This document shows, in pieces, positions 27,241-39,128 of a stretch of DNA of 64,000 nt (its first letter is position 1; every line of letters begins with the position of its first letter). The stretch is from an uncultured Selenomonadales bacterium (lineage in GTDB: Bacteria > Bacillota > Negativicutes > Acidaminococcales > Acidaminococcaceae), in contig OMYP01000009.1 in NCBI GenBank assembly GCA_900315345.1, forward strand, positions 1 through 64,000. The letters run 5' to 3'. Under the pieces are notes generated by a model. The model did not search any database. It was not told the DNA's origin and saw nothing but the letters and a program-made list of their open reading frames with translations. A program made the position numbers and the translations under genes.

Positions 27241-28275
27241 ATGGAAATGCAGATGGAATTTATCCGGAAGCTGCCGTCGCCCCAGGAACTGATGGAAGAG
27301 TTCCCCCTGGGCCAGGCAGCCCTGGCCGCAAAAAATAAACGTGACGAGGAAATCGGGAACATCCTTTCCGGTAAGGACGACAGGTTTATCTTGATCATCG
27401 GCCCCTGCTCCGCGGACAACGAAGACGCGGTTCTTGATTATGTGAACCGACTGGCAGAGGCGCAGGAAAAGGTAAAAGATAAACTGATGCTGATCCCCCG
27501 GGTCTATACCAATAAGCCCCGCACCATCGGGGTAGGCTACAAAGGCATGCTGCACCAGGCCAACCCGGAAGGGAAAGAGGATATGCTGGCAGGCATCACC
27601 GCCATCCGCAAAATGCACGTGCGGGTGGTGAACGAAACAGGGCTTACCAGTGCGGAAGAGATCCTGTATCCGGAGAACCACCGTTACCTTTCCGATATTT
27701 TGTCCTATGCGGCCATCGGCGCCCGTTCCGTTGAGGACCAGCTGCACCGGATGATCGCCAGCGGCGCGGGCATCCCCGTAGGCATGAAGAATCCTACCGG
27801 CGGCGATGTGGGCGTCATGATGAATTCCATTGAAGCGGCCCAGCATGAACAGAGCTTCCTGTTCCACGGCTGGGAGGTGCGCACCAAAGGCAACCCTCTG
27901 GCCCACGCCATCTTACGGGGTTACGTGGATAAATTCGGGAACAATATGCCCAACTACCATTACGAAGACCTCCATGGACTGCTGGACGCCTATCATGAAC
28001 GGGAAGTTGTGAACCCTGCGGTCATCGTAGACGCCAACCATTCCAACTCCGGCAAGAAATACATGGAACAGATCCGCATCTCCAAGGACGTGATGCACAG
28101 CCGACAGGTCTCCCCGGATATCCGTCAGCTTGTCAAAGGTATTATGATTGAAAGCTATATTGAGGACGGAAACCAGAAGATCGGCGCCGGAGTCTACGGC
28201 CGTTCCATCACCGATCCCTGCCTTGGCTGGGAAAAAAGCCGGCGGCTGATCCTGGATCTGGCGGAACTGGCGTAA
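27241..28275 (+). CDS. 3-deoxy-7-phosphoheptulonate (DAHP) synthase, AroF/G/H type
   Basis: First step of aromatic biosynthesis: phosphoenolpyruvate plus erythrose 4-phosphate. 344 aa, class I-alpha (enterobacterial-like), with IIGPCSADN, MLIPRVYTNKPRT-like, GARSVEDQLHR, GIPVGMKNPTGG and DANHSNSGK. All are typical catalytic or metal-binding blocks. GAGGG lies before ATG 27241; an ATG two codons later is equally possible. The feedback specificity (Phe, Tyr or Trp) cannot be assigned. It stands alone, divergent from recA. Confidence 0.93.
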   Translation: MEMQMEFIRKLPSPQELMEEFPLGQAALAAKNKRDEEIGNILSGKDDRFILIIGPCSADNEDAVLDYVNRLAEAQEKVKDKLMLIPRVYTNKPRTIGVGYKGMLHQANPEGKEDMLAGITAIRKMHVRVVNETGLTSAEEILYPENHRYLSDILSYAAIGARSVEDQLHRMIASGAGIPVGMKNPTGGDVGVMMNSIEAAQHEQSFLFHGWEVRTKGNPLAHAILRGYVDKFGNNMPNYHYEDLHGLLDAYHEREVVNPAVIVDANHSNSGKKYMEQIRISKDVMHSRQVSPDIRQLVKGIMIESYIEDGNQKIGAGVYGRSITDPCLGWEKSRRLILDLAELA

Positions 28276-28341
28276 GAATTGTTTATAAACATTGTTGTGT
28301 ATTTTGCGTAACAGTCTGAGATTTTTTAAAAAGGTTACAGC

Positions 28342-28398
28342 AAAAAACAAAACAGCACGTGCCTGTTCTAAAAAAACGGGAACGTGCTGTTATTTTAT
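28342..28398. terminator. Bidirectional terminator, DAHP synthase/ACT protein
   Basis: Stem AACAGCACGT/ACGTGCTGTT with A- and T-rich flanks lies between the two convergent genes. Confidence 0.75.
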
Positions 28399-28448
28399 GT
28401 TTGTGTGAAAAATTATGCGAAGAAACGCCTGAATCGTTACCGGACAGT

Positions 28449-28862
28449 TCAGAACCGGTCCAGCAGGCGGTATCCTTTCCCACGGAGGAAAGTCTCCGTT
28501 TCCGGCTCATTAGTAGAGAACACGGCAATCGGCGTGCTGTCGCTGCGGTCAAAAGAAATATACAGATACCGGATCATCACGTTGGCATTGCGCAGATCCC
28601 CCAGGATGCGGTTCAGGGTGCCGGGTTTATCGGAAGCCATGTCGATGGCGATGACCTTGTCCAGACGGCACTGGTACCCCGCTTTTTCCAGGGCGTCCTT
28701 TGCCTCTTCGGGTTTGTCCACGATCAGACGGATGATACCAAACTCGGCGCTGTCCGTAGCCAGCATGGTGTAAATATTAATATCGGCTTCTGCCAGCACG
28801 GAAGTGATTTTGCTCAAAGCGCCCTTGGTGTTGGCGGCAAACAATGAAATCTGGTTCAGCAT
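28449..28862 (-). CDS. Tandem ACT-domain protein
   Basis: 137 aa made of two ACT folds (about 1-68 and 69-137), beginning MLNQISLFAANTKGALSKIT. Such small ACT proteins bind amino acids and often accompany phenylacetate-CoA ligase or aromatic amino acid genes; no such gene is adjacent. The convergent neighbour is DAHP synthase, which makes an aromatic amino acid sensor tempting but unproven. AAGGA lies before ATG 28862. Confidence 0.85.
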   Translation of the reverse strand: MLNQISLFAANTKGALSKITSVLAEADINIYTMLATDSAEFGIIRLIVDKPEEAKDALEKAGYQCRLDKVIAIDMASDKPGTLNRILGDLRNANVMIRYLYISFDRSDSTPIAVFSTNEPETETFLRGKGYRLLDRF

Positions 28863-28988
28863 ATAATAATCCTTCTTTCTTTACGAAAACGCAATCAGGC
28901 AGCGTTTCCCGAATTCTTTACAGGAATAAGGATATCGGAAAGAGACTGAAATGTAAATATAAATTTAAAAAATCAATAAAAGAAGCTG

Positions 28989-29921
28989 TTATTTTTTCAC
29001 TTTCTGTGCCATTTGCAACATTTCTTCCCGGGAAAATTCATATTTCGCATTGCAATACGGACAAGTCACTTCTGTTTTCGGATCTTCCGCCAGTTTATTC
29101 AATTCCTTTTTCGGCAGCGTCTGCAGAACGCCTTCCACCCGTTCCCGGCTGCAGCGGCAACCAAAATGCAGGGGATAACTGTCAAGGATCTCCACGTCCA
29201 TATCTTTTCCCAGCATGCGGATGATACGCTCCGGGGTAAATCCCATATCAATAAGGCTGGATATATAAGGGGTGCTCCTGACATTTTTGTCCAGCTGCTC
29301 CAGGGTCTCTTCACTGCAGTTGGGAAGCGCCTGGATAAACCAGCCTCCGGCAGCCTGCACGTCGCCCTTTTCGTCAACCAGTACTCCCAGCCCCACGGAA
29401 GAGGGAGTCTGCTCCGAAGTAAAGAGATACTTCGTCAGGTCGTCGGCGATTTCCCCGTCCACCAGCTCCGCCGTTCCGGTAAAGGGTTTGGCATTGGCCG
29501 TATAGCGGGTCACGGAAATGGTGCCGTTCCCTACCGCCCCGCCAACGTCAAGGTGACCGTTTTTCGGGGGCAGGTACACATTGGGATTACCTACATAACC
29601 CCGGGCTGTCCCGCCCTGGGCCTCCCCGGTAATGCCTTCGATAGGGCCGTCCCCTGCGATTTTAATGCCCACCCCTTCTTCATTTTTCATGGTAGCAGCC
29701 AGCAAAAGGGCTCCGGTAACCGTACGTCCCAGGGCCGCCGTGGCCAGATGGGATGTCTGGTGACGGAGGGACAGCTTCCGCACCAGCCGGGTGGTACGGG
29801 CCACATAGATGCGGGCATCCCCAACGGTTGCCCGGGTCAGGATATCCGCTTCGCCCGTAAAGGTCCCTTTACTGATTTTTTCTTTAATCTGATCCATTGC
29901 ATTGTTTTTAATTTCGTCCAT
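28989..29921 (-). CDS. hslO: Redox-regulated chaperone Hsp33
   Basis: Holdase activated by oxidation and unfolding. 310 aa. The C-terminal redox switch has C-R-C (FGCRCSRERV) and C-P-Y-C (TCPYCNAKYEF), the four zinc-binding cysteines. The N-terminal substrate-binding domain has LGRTVTGALLLAATMK. Start ATG 29921 with AAAGGA six bases upstream. No clear operon partner. Confidence 0.95.
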   Translation of the reverse strand: MDEIKNNAMDQIKEKISKGTFTGEADILTRATVGDARIYVARTTRLVRKLSLRHQTSHLATAALGRTVTGALLLAATMKNEEGVGIKIAGDGPIEGITGEAQGGTARGYVGNPNVYLPPKNGHLDVGGAVGNGTISVTRYTANAKPFTGTAELVDGEIADDLTKYLFTSEQTPSSVGLGVLVDEKGDVQAAGGWFIQALPNCSEETLEQLDKNVRSTPYISSLIDMGFTPERIIRMLGKDMDVEILDSYPLHFGCRCSRERVEGVLQTLPKKELNKLAEDPKTEVTCPYCNAKYEFSREEMLQMAQKVKK

Positions 29922-30006
29922 AGTGTTCCTTTACTCTATCATTTTTACAAGGAATGATTGCTTTCTCATTCTGTCAATGCATCGTTTCCTTACGTTTCAG
30001 TCAGAA

Positions 30007-30468
30007 TTACAGCTTCTTGTACAGGTTCGCCATTTCAATGGCGCTCATGGCGGCATCGTACCCTTTGTTGCCGGCTTTCGTGCCGGCCCGTTCAACCGCC
30101 TGCTGGATATTTTCCGTTGTCAGGATGCCAAAAGCAACCGGCACTCCGGTTTTCAGGGAAGCCTGGGCCACTCCCTTGGCCGCTTCCGCGCAGACGTAAT
30201 CGAAATGCGGGGTAGCGCCGCGAATCACTGCCCCCAGGGCGATCACCGCGTCAAACTTGCCGCTCTCCGCCAGCTTCTGTACAGTAAGGGGAATCTCATA
30301 AGCGCCCGGCACCCACACCAGGGTAGTGTCATCCGTGTTGCCCCCGGTACGGCGGATTGCATCTTCGGCCCCTCCCAGCAGCTTGCTTGTAATAAATTCG
30401 TTGAACCGTGAAACCACAATGGCCATCTTCAAACCTTTGGCCGATAACATTCCTTCTATAACTTTCAT
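30007..30468 (-). CDS. ribH: 6,7-dimethyl-8-ribityllumazine synthase
   Basis: Penultimate step of riboflavin synthesis, condensing the ribityl-pyrimidine with dihydroxybutanone phosphate. 153 aa, family length. Contains [39 protein letters not shown] and GILTTEN, the usual substrate-binding blocks with the catalytic His. ATG 30468 has ACAGGAGGAG upstream. Last gene of the rib operon, 140 bases after ribBA. Confidence 0.96.
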   Translation of the reverse strand: MKVIEGMLSAKGLKMAIVVSRFNEFITSKLLGGAEDAIRRTGGNTDDTTLVWVPGAYEIPLTVQKLAESGKFDAVIALGAVIRGATPHFDYVCAEAAKGVAQASLKTGVPVAFGILTTENIQQAVERAGTKAGNKGYDAAMSAIEMANLYKKL

Positions 30469-30608
30469 TTTTACTCCTCCTGTCCTCACTGTTTTTATTA
30501 TAAAAAAACTGTTCCAATTATCAGGACCCATGTCCTGTACCGAAAGCATGTCCTGTATGGAAAGTTATTCCCATAAACCCCTTTGCATTCTCTTCCCAGC
30601 CTGTCGTC

Positions 30609-31865
30609 TTACTCTTTCTTATCCGGTTTCACACTTCCTCCGCAATGGCAGCCAAGGTGCAGATCTGACAGTTCATGTCCCATCTTGCTTTCCTTTGTTT
30701 CCAGATAAAATTCGTTAAACTTATTGGGAGCGATTTCAATAGGCACCCTTCCGGTAACTGTGATCCCGTAACCGGAAAGCCCTGCACGCTTAGCCGGATT
30801 GTTGGTGATGAGGCGCACACTGCTTAACCCCAGATCAGCCAGAATCTGGGCGCCCATACCATAATCCCGCAGGTCCGGGGCAAATCCCAGGCGAACATTG
30901 GCTTCTACTGTATCCAGTCCCTGTTCCTGCAACGCATAGGCACGAATTTTGTTGGCCAGGCCGATGCCCCTGCCTTCCTGCCGCATATAAACCACTACGC
31001 CGCAGCCTTCCTTTTCTATCATCCGCAACGCAGAAGCCAGCTGGTCACCGCAGTCGCAGCGGAGACTGCCGAAAGCGTCACCGGTAAGGCATTCAGAATG
31101 GACACGGACCATCACATCCTTTTTACCGGCCACATCTCCCTTTACCAGGGCAATATGGCAGAGATCATCCAAATCGTTTTCATAGGCAATGATCTTAAAT
31201 GTCCCGAATTTGGAAGGAAGGTTCGCTTCCGCCACCCGGTGCACCATCTTTTCATGCTGTTTACGATAAGCTACAAGAGAAGCTACCGTAATGAAAACAA
31301 GCTGATGCTTTCTGGCAAATTCTATGAGCTGTGGCGTACGCATCATGTATCCGTCTTCATCCATGATTTCACAACAGATACCTACCGGCGTCAGCCCAGC
31401 CAGGCGGCATAAGTCAGTAGTAGTTTCCGTGTGACCCGTACGGACCAGCACTCCGCCTTTACGGCTGCGCAGGGGGAACACATGGCCGGGCCTGCGGAAA
31501 TCCATGGCCTGTGCGCCGGGTTCGGTAACTTTTTTCATGGTATAGGCCCGTTCATAGGCCGAAATACCTGTTGTGGTATCCACGTGATCTATGGATACGG
31601 AAAACGCAGTCTCATGGTTATCGGTATTGTGGGACACCATGGCGCCAAACTGCAGCTTGTCCATGATCTCGCCGTCCGCAGGCATGCAGATGAGCCCCCG
31701 GGCTTCCTTTGCCATAAAATTAATGGCTTCCCCGGTGCAGAACTCCGCTGCCATGATCAGGTCGCCTTCGTTTTCACGGTCTTCGTCATCTGTAACAAGG
31801 ACCATTTTACCTGCCTTTATAGCCGCTATGGCTTCTTCCACCGTATTGAACTTAAATTCTTCCAT
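30609..31865 (-). CDS. ribBA: Bifunctional 3,4-dihydroxy-2-butanone-4-phosphate synthase/GTP cyclohydrolase II
   Basis: 418 aa fusion supplying both riboflavin precursors. The N-terminal RibB domain (about 1-205) has [11 protein letters not shown] and [13 protein letters not shown]. The C-terminal RibA domain has the zinc-binding cysteines in [18 protein letters not shown] and the RQEGRGIGL block. The extreme C-terminus is His/Cys-rich (LHLGCHCGG). GGAGG precedes ATG 31865. Confidence 0.97.
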   Translation of the reverse strand: MEEFKFNTVEEAIAAIKAGKMVLVTDDEDRENEGDLIMAAEFCTGEAINFMAKEARGLICMPADGEIMDKLQFGAMVSHNTDNHETAFSVSIDHVDTTTGISAYERAYTMKKVTEPGAQAMDFRRPGHVFPLRSRKGGVLVRTGHTETTTDLCRLAGLTPVGICCEIMDEDGYMMRTPQLIEFARKHQLVFITVASLVAYRKQHEKMVHRVAEANLPSKFGTFKIIAYENDLDDLCHIALVKGDVAGKKDVMVRVHSECLTGDAFGSLRCDCGDQLASALRMIEKEGCGVVVYMRQEGRGIGLANKIRAYALQEQGLDTVEANVRLGFAPDLRDYGMGAQILADLGLSSVRLITNNPAKRAGLSGYGITVTGRVPIEIAPNKFNEFYLETKESKMGHELSDLHLGCHCGGSVKPDKKE

Positions 31866-31890
31866 TTATTTTCCTCCGCCTTGCTTAAAG

Positions 31891-31912
31891 CCGTTGAATC
31901 AATGTTTCCTTA
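31891..31912. repeat. Half-copy of dispersed repeat between ribE and ribBA
   Basis: CCGTTGAATCAATGTTTCCT abuts the ribE stop codon; one arm only of the family described at 32621. Confidence 0.4.
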
Positions 31913-32605
31913 AAATCCGTGTTTCCGGAAAAATTCTTCTGTTAATTCTTCGCCGGCAGCCCCATCTTCATCGGCAATGACAGTACGCCTGCTATCAAAC
32001 ACAGACTGATCAGTAGTATTCAGCCCCAGCATCTTTTCCACATACCGGGCGATAATGTCAGTTTCCAGATTGACGGGATCCCCGGCAGTTTTAAAGCCAA
32101 GGGTAGTCATCTTCGCCGTATGAGGGATCAGCGACACGCTGAATCCGCTCTCATCTGTTCCCGTCACTGTAAGGCTGATCCCGTCAATGGCCACGGAGCC
32201 TTTTTCCACAATATACCGCAATAGCTCGCGGGGCGTTTCAATATGATATAGCAGTGCGTTTCCTTCCGGAAGGATCTGCCGGATCGTCCCGACCCCTTCC
32301 ACATGTCCCTGGACTATATGCCCATCCAGCCCGTCCGTAGGGTGCAGGGCCCTTTCCAGATTGACTTTGTCGCCGGGCTGCAGGTAATGCATCGTCGTCC
32401 TTCGTACCGTTTCCGGCATTACATCGGCCGTAAAACGGTCTCCCTGCAGATGCACCACGGTCAGGCAGACCCCATTTACCGCAATGCTGTCCCCAACCTT
32501 TACCCCGGGCAGAATCTTCCGGGCCCGGACGGTAAGCTGGCAGGACGTGCTTCCCTCTGCCAGCCGTTCCACAGTCCCCAGTTCGGCAACCAGACCTGTA
32601 AACAT
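31910..32605 (-). CDS. ribE: Riboflavin synthase alpha chain
   Basis: Dismutates two dimethyl-ribityllumazine molecules to riboflavin. 231 aa with two lumazine-binding repeats (about 1-97 and 98-195). Begins MFTGLVAELGTV, the hallmark start, and contains IAVNGVCLTV and the second-repeat SVAIDGISLTVT. GAGGG lies seven bases before ATG 32605; longer upstream starts are rejected. A polar tail of about 35 residues extends past the second repeat. Confidence 0.95.
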   Translation of the reverse strand: MFTGLVAELGTVERLAEGSTSCQLTVRARKILPGVKVGDSIAVNGVCLTVVHLQGDRFTADVMPETVRRTTMHYLQPGDKVNLERALHPTDGLDGHIVQGHVEGVGTIRQILPEGNALLYHIETPRELLRYIVEKGSVAIDGISLTVTGTDESGFSVSLIPHTAKMTTLGFKTAGDPVNLETDIIARYVEKMLGLNTTDQSVFDSRRTVIADEDGAAGEELTEEFFRKHGF

Positions 32606-32620
32606 TTTCATTCCCTCTTT

Positions 32621-32692
32621 ACGGAACCGCCGATCAATTCGCCTGCAACGCTTCCTGTAACCGCGCAACTCATTGAATCAGTGTTTCCTTAC
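32621..32692. repeat. Dispersed palindromic intergenic repeat, copy 4
   Basis: Arms CGGAACCGCCGATCAATTCG and CATTGAATCAGTGTTTCC in the ribD-ribE gap, inside the rib transcript. Same family as copies at 7684, 9963, 12721, 47373 and 63584. Confidence 0.6.
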
Positions 32693-32748
32693 ATTATGAT
32701 ACATATTATATATTTAGATTATGGAAACAAAACCGTTTCCTTCCTGTT

Positions 32749-33861
32749 TCAATCCTTATTCACGCAGAAACGGACCCTTCCCGTAATCAGCCAATCATCG
32801 CCCAGCGTGAACAGTTCCGGCTCCGTCACAGCCGCACATTGGGATAAAACCGGTATGCCCTCTCCACCGATGGCCGGCAAGGCATTTTTTCCTCCCACCA
32901 GCTTTGGCGCAATAAAGGCATAGACACGGTCTGCAATGCCGGCATCCAGAAAAGCCCCCAGCACTTCGCTGCCGCCTTCCACCAATAAGGATGCAATGCC
33001 CTGCTCATACAGGGATTGCAGGAGACAGGGGATATCGATTTTGCCGTTGGCGGCAGGAAGGGACAGGACCTTCACATGGGTCCGTTTCCCCAGCTCCCTG
33101 CATTTTTCCGGATCCGCATCCGGGCCGGTCGCCAGTATTGTTTCTGCATTCCCCTGCAACACTTTGGCCGTAAGCGGAATGCGGGCCTTTGTGTCAAGAA
33201 TGACGCGCACCGGATCCTTCCCTGCCACCAACCGGGTGGTCAGTTCCGGATCATCGTCCAGCACCGTCCCAATACCCACAAGGATGCCGTCATGGATCTT
33301 GCGAAGGTAATGGCTGTATGTATGGGCTTCCTGCCCGGTCACAAAATGGGAATCCCTGGCAGAAGTAGCCAGTTTCCCGTCCAAAGTCTCCGCAAACTTC
33401 AGGCTGACAAAGGGTCTTTGTTCCGTCACCCAAACCAGGAAATGCTCATTCAGGCGCCTTGCTTCTTTTTCACAGACGCCTACGGTAACTTCCACGCCGG
33501 CTTCCCGCAGACGGCGGAATCCGTTTCCCGCCACTTTGGGATTGGGGTCTTCCATGGCTGCTACCACCCGTTTGATCCCCGCTTCGATCAGCGCTTCGCA
33601 GCAGGGGCCTGTCCGTCCCCAGTGGGAACAGGGCTCCAGACTCACATAGGCAGTATAGCCCTGCCCATGCCTGGCCCTCATATCCGCCAGGGCATTGACT
33701 TCCGCATGGGGCGTTCCCGCTTTTTTGTGCCAGCCTTCCCCAACAATATTGTTATTTTCATCCAGGATCACGCAGCCCACCATGGGATTTGGGCTTGTCT
33801 CACCCTCCGCCCGCCTGGCAAGCTCCAGTGCCCTGCGCATGTAAAAATCATGATCAGCCAT
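32749..33861 (-). CDS. ribD: Bifunctional pyrimidine deaminase/reductase RibD
   Basis: Second and third steps of the riboflavin pathway. 370 aa. The N-terminal deaminase domain has the zinc ligands in HAEVNAL and PCSHWGRTGPCCEALI. The C-terminal reductase domain has the KFAETLDGKLAT block and the LLVEGGSEVLGAF motif. First gene of ribD-ribE-ribBA-ribH. Start ATG 33861 has a weak AAAGAGA site. An FMN riboswitch and terminator precede it. Confidence 0.96.
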   Translation of the reverse strand: MADHDFYMRRALELARRAEGETSPNPMVGCVILDENNNIVGEGWHKKAGTPHAEVNALADMRARHGQGYTAYVSLEPCSHWGRTGPCCEALIEAGIKRVVAAMEDPNPKVAGNGFRRLREAGVEVTVGVCEKEARRLNEHFLVWVTEQRPFVSLKFAETLDGKLATSARDSHFVTGQEAHTYSHYLRKIHDGILVGIGTVLDDDPELTTRLVAGKDPVRVILDTKARIPLTAKVLQGNAETILATGPDADPEKCRELGKRTHVKVLSLPAANGKIDIPCLLQSLYEQGIASLLVEGGSEVLGAFLDAGIADRVYAFIAPKLVGGKNALPAIGGEGIPVLSQCAAVTEPELFTLGDDWLITGRVRFCVNKD

Positions 33862-33914
33862 AATAAATTCTCTTTACGAATACATCCATAAACAGATAAT
33901 CGAAGAAATTTTTC

Positions 33915-33963
33915 CGAAACAAAATGACCACAGGAAACGTCAAAGGGCATTTCCTATGGTCAG
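33915..33963 (-). terminator. Riboswitch-linked terminator
   Basis: On minus, TGACCATAGGAAA pairs with TTTCCTGTGGTCA (one mismatch) followed by TTTTGTTT. Located between the FMN aptamer and ribD, as expected for transcription control. Confidence 0.85.
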
Positions 33964-33978
33964 CAGTTTCTCCCATAA

Positions 33979-34217
33979 CCGTCTTTTCTCATCCAGACTG
34001 TACTGTCGGTTCCGGAATCGCACCGGATCATGCGGCAGCACACAGGAATTCACTGCTTAAGCAGTATTTCCATTAAGCGTGCCCACCGCTCGCGGACTTG
34101 GGGAATTTTAGATTCTGTATCTGCGCTCAGGCTAATCCTTCTCTGTTACTTCCTTTACCGCCGGTTGGGAATTGCACGGCACTGCTCCCGCAGCCCGGCT
34201 CACCCTGCCCCAAAGAC
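33979..34217 (-). promoter_or_regulatory. FMN riboswitch (RFN element)
   Basis: Conserved RFN blocks read on minus: GGGGCAGGGTG near 34211, CAACCGGCGGTAAAG, CCCAAGTCCGCGAGCG, GATCCGGTGCGATTCCGGAA and CCGACAGTACAGTCTGGATG, ending near 33979. With the terminator downstream it should shut the rib operon when FMN is plentiful. The 399-base gap between ribD and rpe is otherwise empty. Confidence 0.95.
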
Positions 34218-34260
34218 TGTTTACGATATATAGTTTAATATGAAATGGCAGCAATGTCAA

Positions 34261-34908
34261 TTATCTGATATGCAGGCTTTTAATAGCCGCTTCCACATCT
34301 TCCGCCCCGTACACATAGGAGCCCGCCACCAGAATACTGGCTCCGGCATTTACCACAAGCTGCGCAGTTTCCGCATTAATTCCTCCGTCTACCTGGATTT
34401 CCGTTTTCAGCCCCATGCCGTCCAGCATCCGGCGAAGGCGGCTGATCTTAGGCAACACAGTGGAAATGAACTTCTGCCCGCCGAAACCGGGATTCACCGT
34501 CATCAGCAAGACCATATCCACGTCAGGAAGGATTTCTTCTATCAGGGAAAGGGAGCTGGCCGGATTTAATGCCACACCGGCTTTGATTCCTTTTGCATGT
34601 ATGGCCTGCACACAGCGGTGGAGATGCTTCGTGGCTTCCCCGTGGACCACGATCTGGTCCGCACCGGCCGCTGCAAAGTCATCAATATAGGTTTCCGGAT
34701 GGTCCACCATCAGGTGGCAGTCAAAAAAAAGCTTCGTCACCTTCCGGATCTTTTTTACCACCGGGGCGCCAAAAGTCAGGTTCGGCACAAAATTACCGTC
34801 CATCACATCAATATGCACCCAGTCCGCACCGGCCTTTTCAATCTTCCGGATCTCCTCTCCCAGACAGGAAAAATCAGCCGATAAAATTGACGGAGCTACT
34901 TTGATCAT
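34261..34908 (-). CDS. rpe: Ribulose-phosphate 3-epimerase
   Basis: Interconverts ribulose 5-phosphate and xylulose 5-phosphate. 215 aa TIM barrel with IAPSILSADFSCLGEE, HIDVMDGNFVPNLTFG, HLMVDHPE, MTVNPGFGGQKF and QVDGGIN. Complete. ATG 34908 overlaps the rsgA stop by four bases (coupled translation). Last gene of the prpC-prkC-rsgA-rpe group. Confidence 0.97.
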   Translation of the reverse strand: MIKVAPSILSADFSCLGEEIRKIEKAGADWVHIDVMDGNFVPNLTFGAPVVKKIRKVTKLFFDCHLMVDHPETYIDDFAAAGADQIVVHGEATKHLHRCVQAIHAKGIKAGVALNPASSLSLIEEILPDVDMVLLMTVNPGFGGQKFISTVLPKISRLRRMLDGMGLKTEIQVDGGINAETAQLVVNAGASILVAGSYVYGAEDVEAAIKSLHIR

Positions 34909-35788
34909 TTTCGATTCCTCTCTTTGTTCTCTTTCAGTTCCTGTAAAATAGTCACATACGAAACATACCGGGATGGGAAAATTTTCCCCGCCTCAGCTGC
35001 TTCTTTCACACCGCAGACCGGTTCATGGGTATGGCTGCAGGGAGAAAATTTACACGTTCCTTCATATTGCCGGAATTCCGGAAAACACCCCGGCAATTCT
35101 TCCGGCTCCATGTTGTCCATCAGCACGTTGCCAAAGCCCGGCGTATCTGCCAGATACCCGCCGTTAAAAGGTACCAGTTCCGTATAACGGGTGGTATGCC
35201 GCCCCCGGCTGATCTTACTGCTGATTTCCCCGGTTGTCCGCATCACACCGGGCTGGATTGCATTCAAGGTTGAAGATTTTCCCACCCCGCTGGGTCCCCC
35301 AAAGGCAGTCACCTTTCCTGACAGACGTTCCCGGAGGGCATCGATTCCCTGCCCGGTTTTGGAAGAAACTGCAAAAACCTCATATCCGATATTTCTGTAA
35401 ACGGATGCAATTTCTTCCGCCTGTGCCGCCGTTACCAGATCCGCTTTGGTAAGGACGATCACCGCCGGCACATCCGCGGCTGCCGCCAGGGCCAGCAGCT
35501 TGTCCATGATAAGGAAACTGAAATCCGGACTGGCCAGGGCCAGGGTTATCACCAGCAGATCCAGGTTTGCCACCGTAGGCCTCTGGAGGCAGTTCTTCCG
35601 GGGAAGGACGGACACGATCATGCCTTCCCCGGTCTTCCCTTCCCCGTTAAGTTCCAATTCCACCCGGTCCCCCGTATACAGGGAAAACCGTTTCTGCTTC
35701 ATGTGCCCCTTTACCTTGCAGGTCACCATCATGCCTTCACAGTCCACATAATAGTACCCGCTGTAGGATCGTACCACCAAACCTGTCT

Positions 35789-35795
<7 letters not shown>
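34905..35795 (-). CDS. rsgA: Ribosome small subunit-dependent GTPase A
   Basis: Late 30S assembly GTPase (YjeQ/CpgA). 296 aa. An N-terminal OB fold (about 1-68) precedes a circularly permuted G domain: VLTKADLV first, then GPSGVGKSSTLNAI and DTPGFG. A C-terminal zinc knuckle shows C-x4-C-x-H-x5-C (FSPCSHTHEPVCG). TTG 35795 is the likely start with GAGGAG five bases upstream; it overlaps the prkC stop. The order prpC-prkC-rsgA-rpe is widely conserved in Firmicutes. Confidence 0.95.
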
Positions 35796-38288
<2,493 letters not shown>

Positions 38289-38299
<11 letters not shown>

Positions 38300-39032
38300 T
38301 ATGTTCCACTTCCTTCCTGTCCAATTTCAGAATAATAAACGAAATATTATCACGTCCGCCATTCTCCAGGGACCGGCTCAGCAGCGAGTCTGCCGCTTCT
38401 TCCGGATCCTCCGTCTGAAGGCGTTCCCTTATCTCATCGTCATGCAGCATATCCGTCAGCCCGTCGCTGCAGAGTAAAATTATATCATCTGTGTAAACAT
38501 CAATGACAAACACGTCACCGTTTACCTTTTCATCAACGCCGATCCCCCGGGTCAGCATATTTTTCCGGGGATGGTTAAAGGCTTCTTCCTGGGATATTTC
38601 CCCGTTCTCTACCATTTCCGCCACCAGGGAATGGTCCCGTGTGATCTGCTTCAGCTGATCCTTCCGCAGAAGATAGACACGGCTGTCACCCACATTGAAG
38701 ACATATCCTTTCCCCGTTCCGGTAAAATAGATACCGCAAAGGGTGGTGCCCATTCCTTCCAGCGAAGCATCCGACCTTGCTTTTTCATAAACTTCAGCGT
38801 TTATGTCCCGCATGACCTGATACAGCTTGGAAACCAGGGTAAAGCCGCTTTTTCCATAAAAATCTTCTTTTTCGGCTTTTAATTTTTCCAGCGCCAGCCT
38901 GCTGGCCACCTCGCCGGCATTATAGCCGCCCATGCCGTCCGCAATGGCAAAAAGGTACGGCCGTTCCAGCAGGAGGCTGTCCTCATTGCTGCTTCGTATC
39001 CTACCCTTATGGGTCCGAGTCGCTACTGACAT
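38289..39032 (-). CDS. prpC: PP2C-family protein phosphatase (PrpC/Stp)
   Basis: Partner phosphatase of the PASTA kinase. 247 aa. PPM motifs are intact: THKGRIRSSNEDS, AIADGMGGYNAGE, NVGDSRVYLL, ITRDHSLV and LLCSDGLTDM, including the metal-binding Asp residues. ATG 39032 with GGAGGG six bases upstream is preferred over an earlier frame start at 39053. Cytosolic. Confidence 0.96.
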
Positions 39033-39128
39033 TACAAACCCTCCAGTCAGCAAACTTCCCTGTCAGTAACCGGCAGGATCCCCTGACGGTTATATGTAAC
39101 AATTTATTTTATCAGAACACCCCGTAAA

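Noticed and set aside
27169..27906. 245-residue open frame on minus opposite DAHP synthase
   Set aside because: Antisense to a gene with all family motifs; no own ribosome site.
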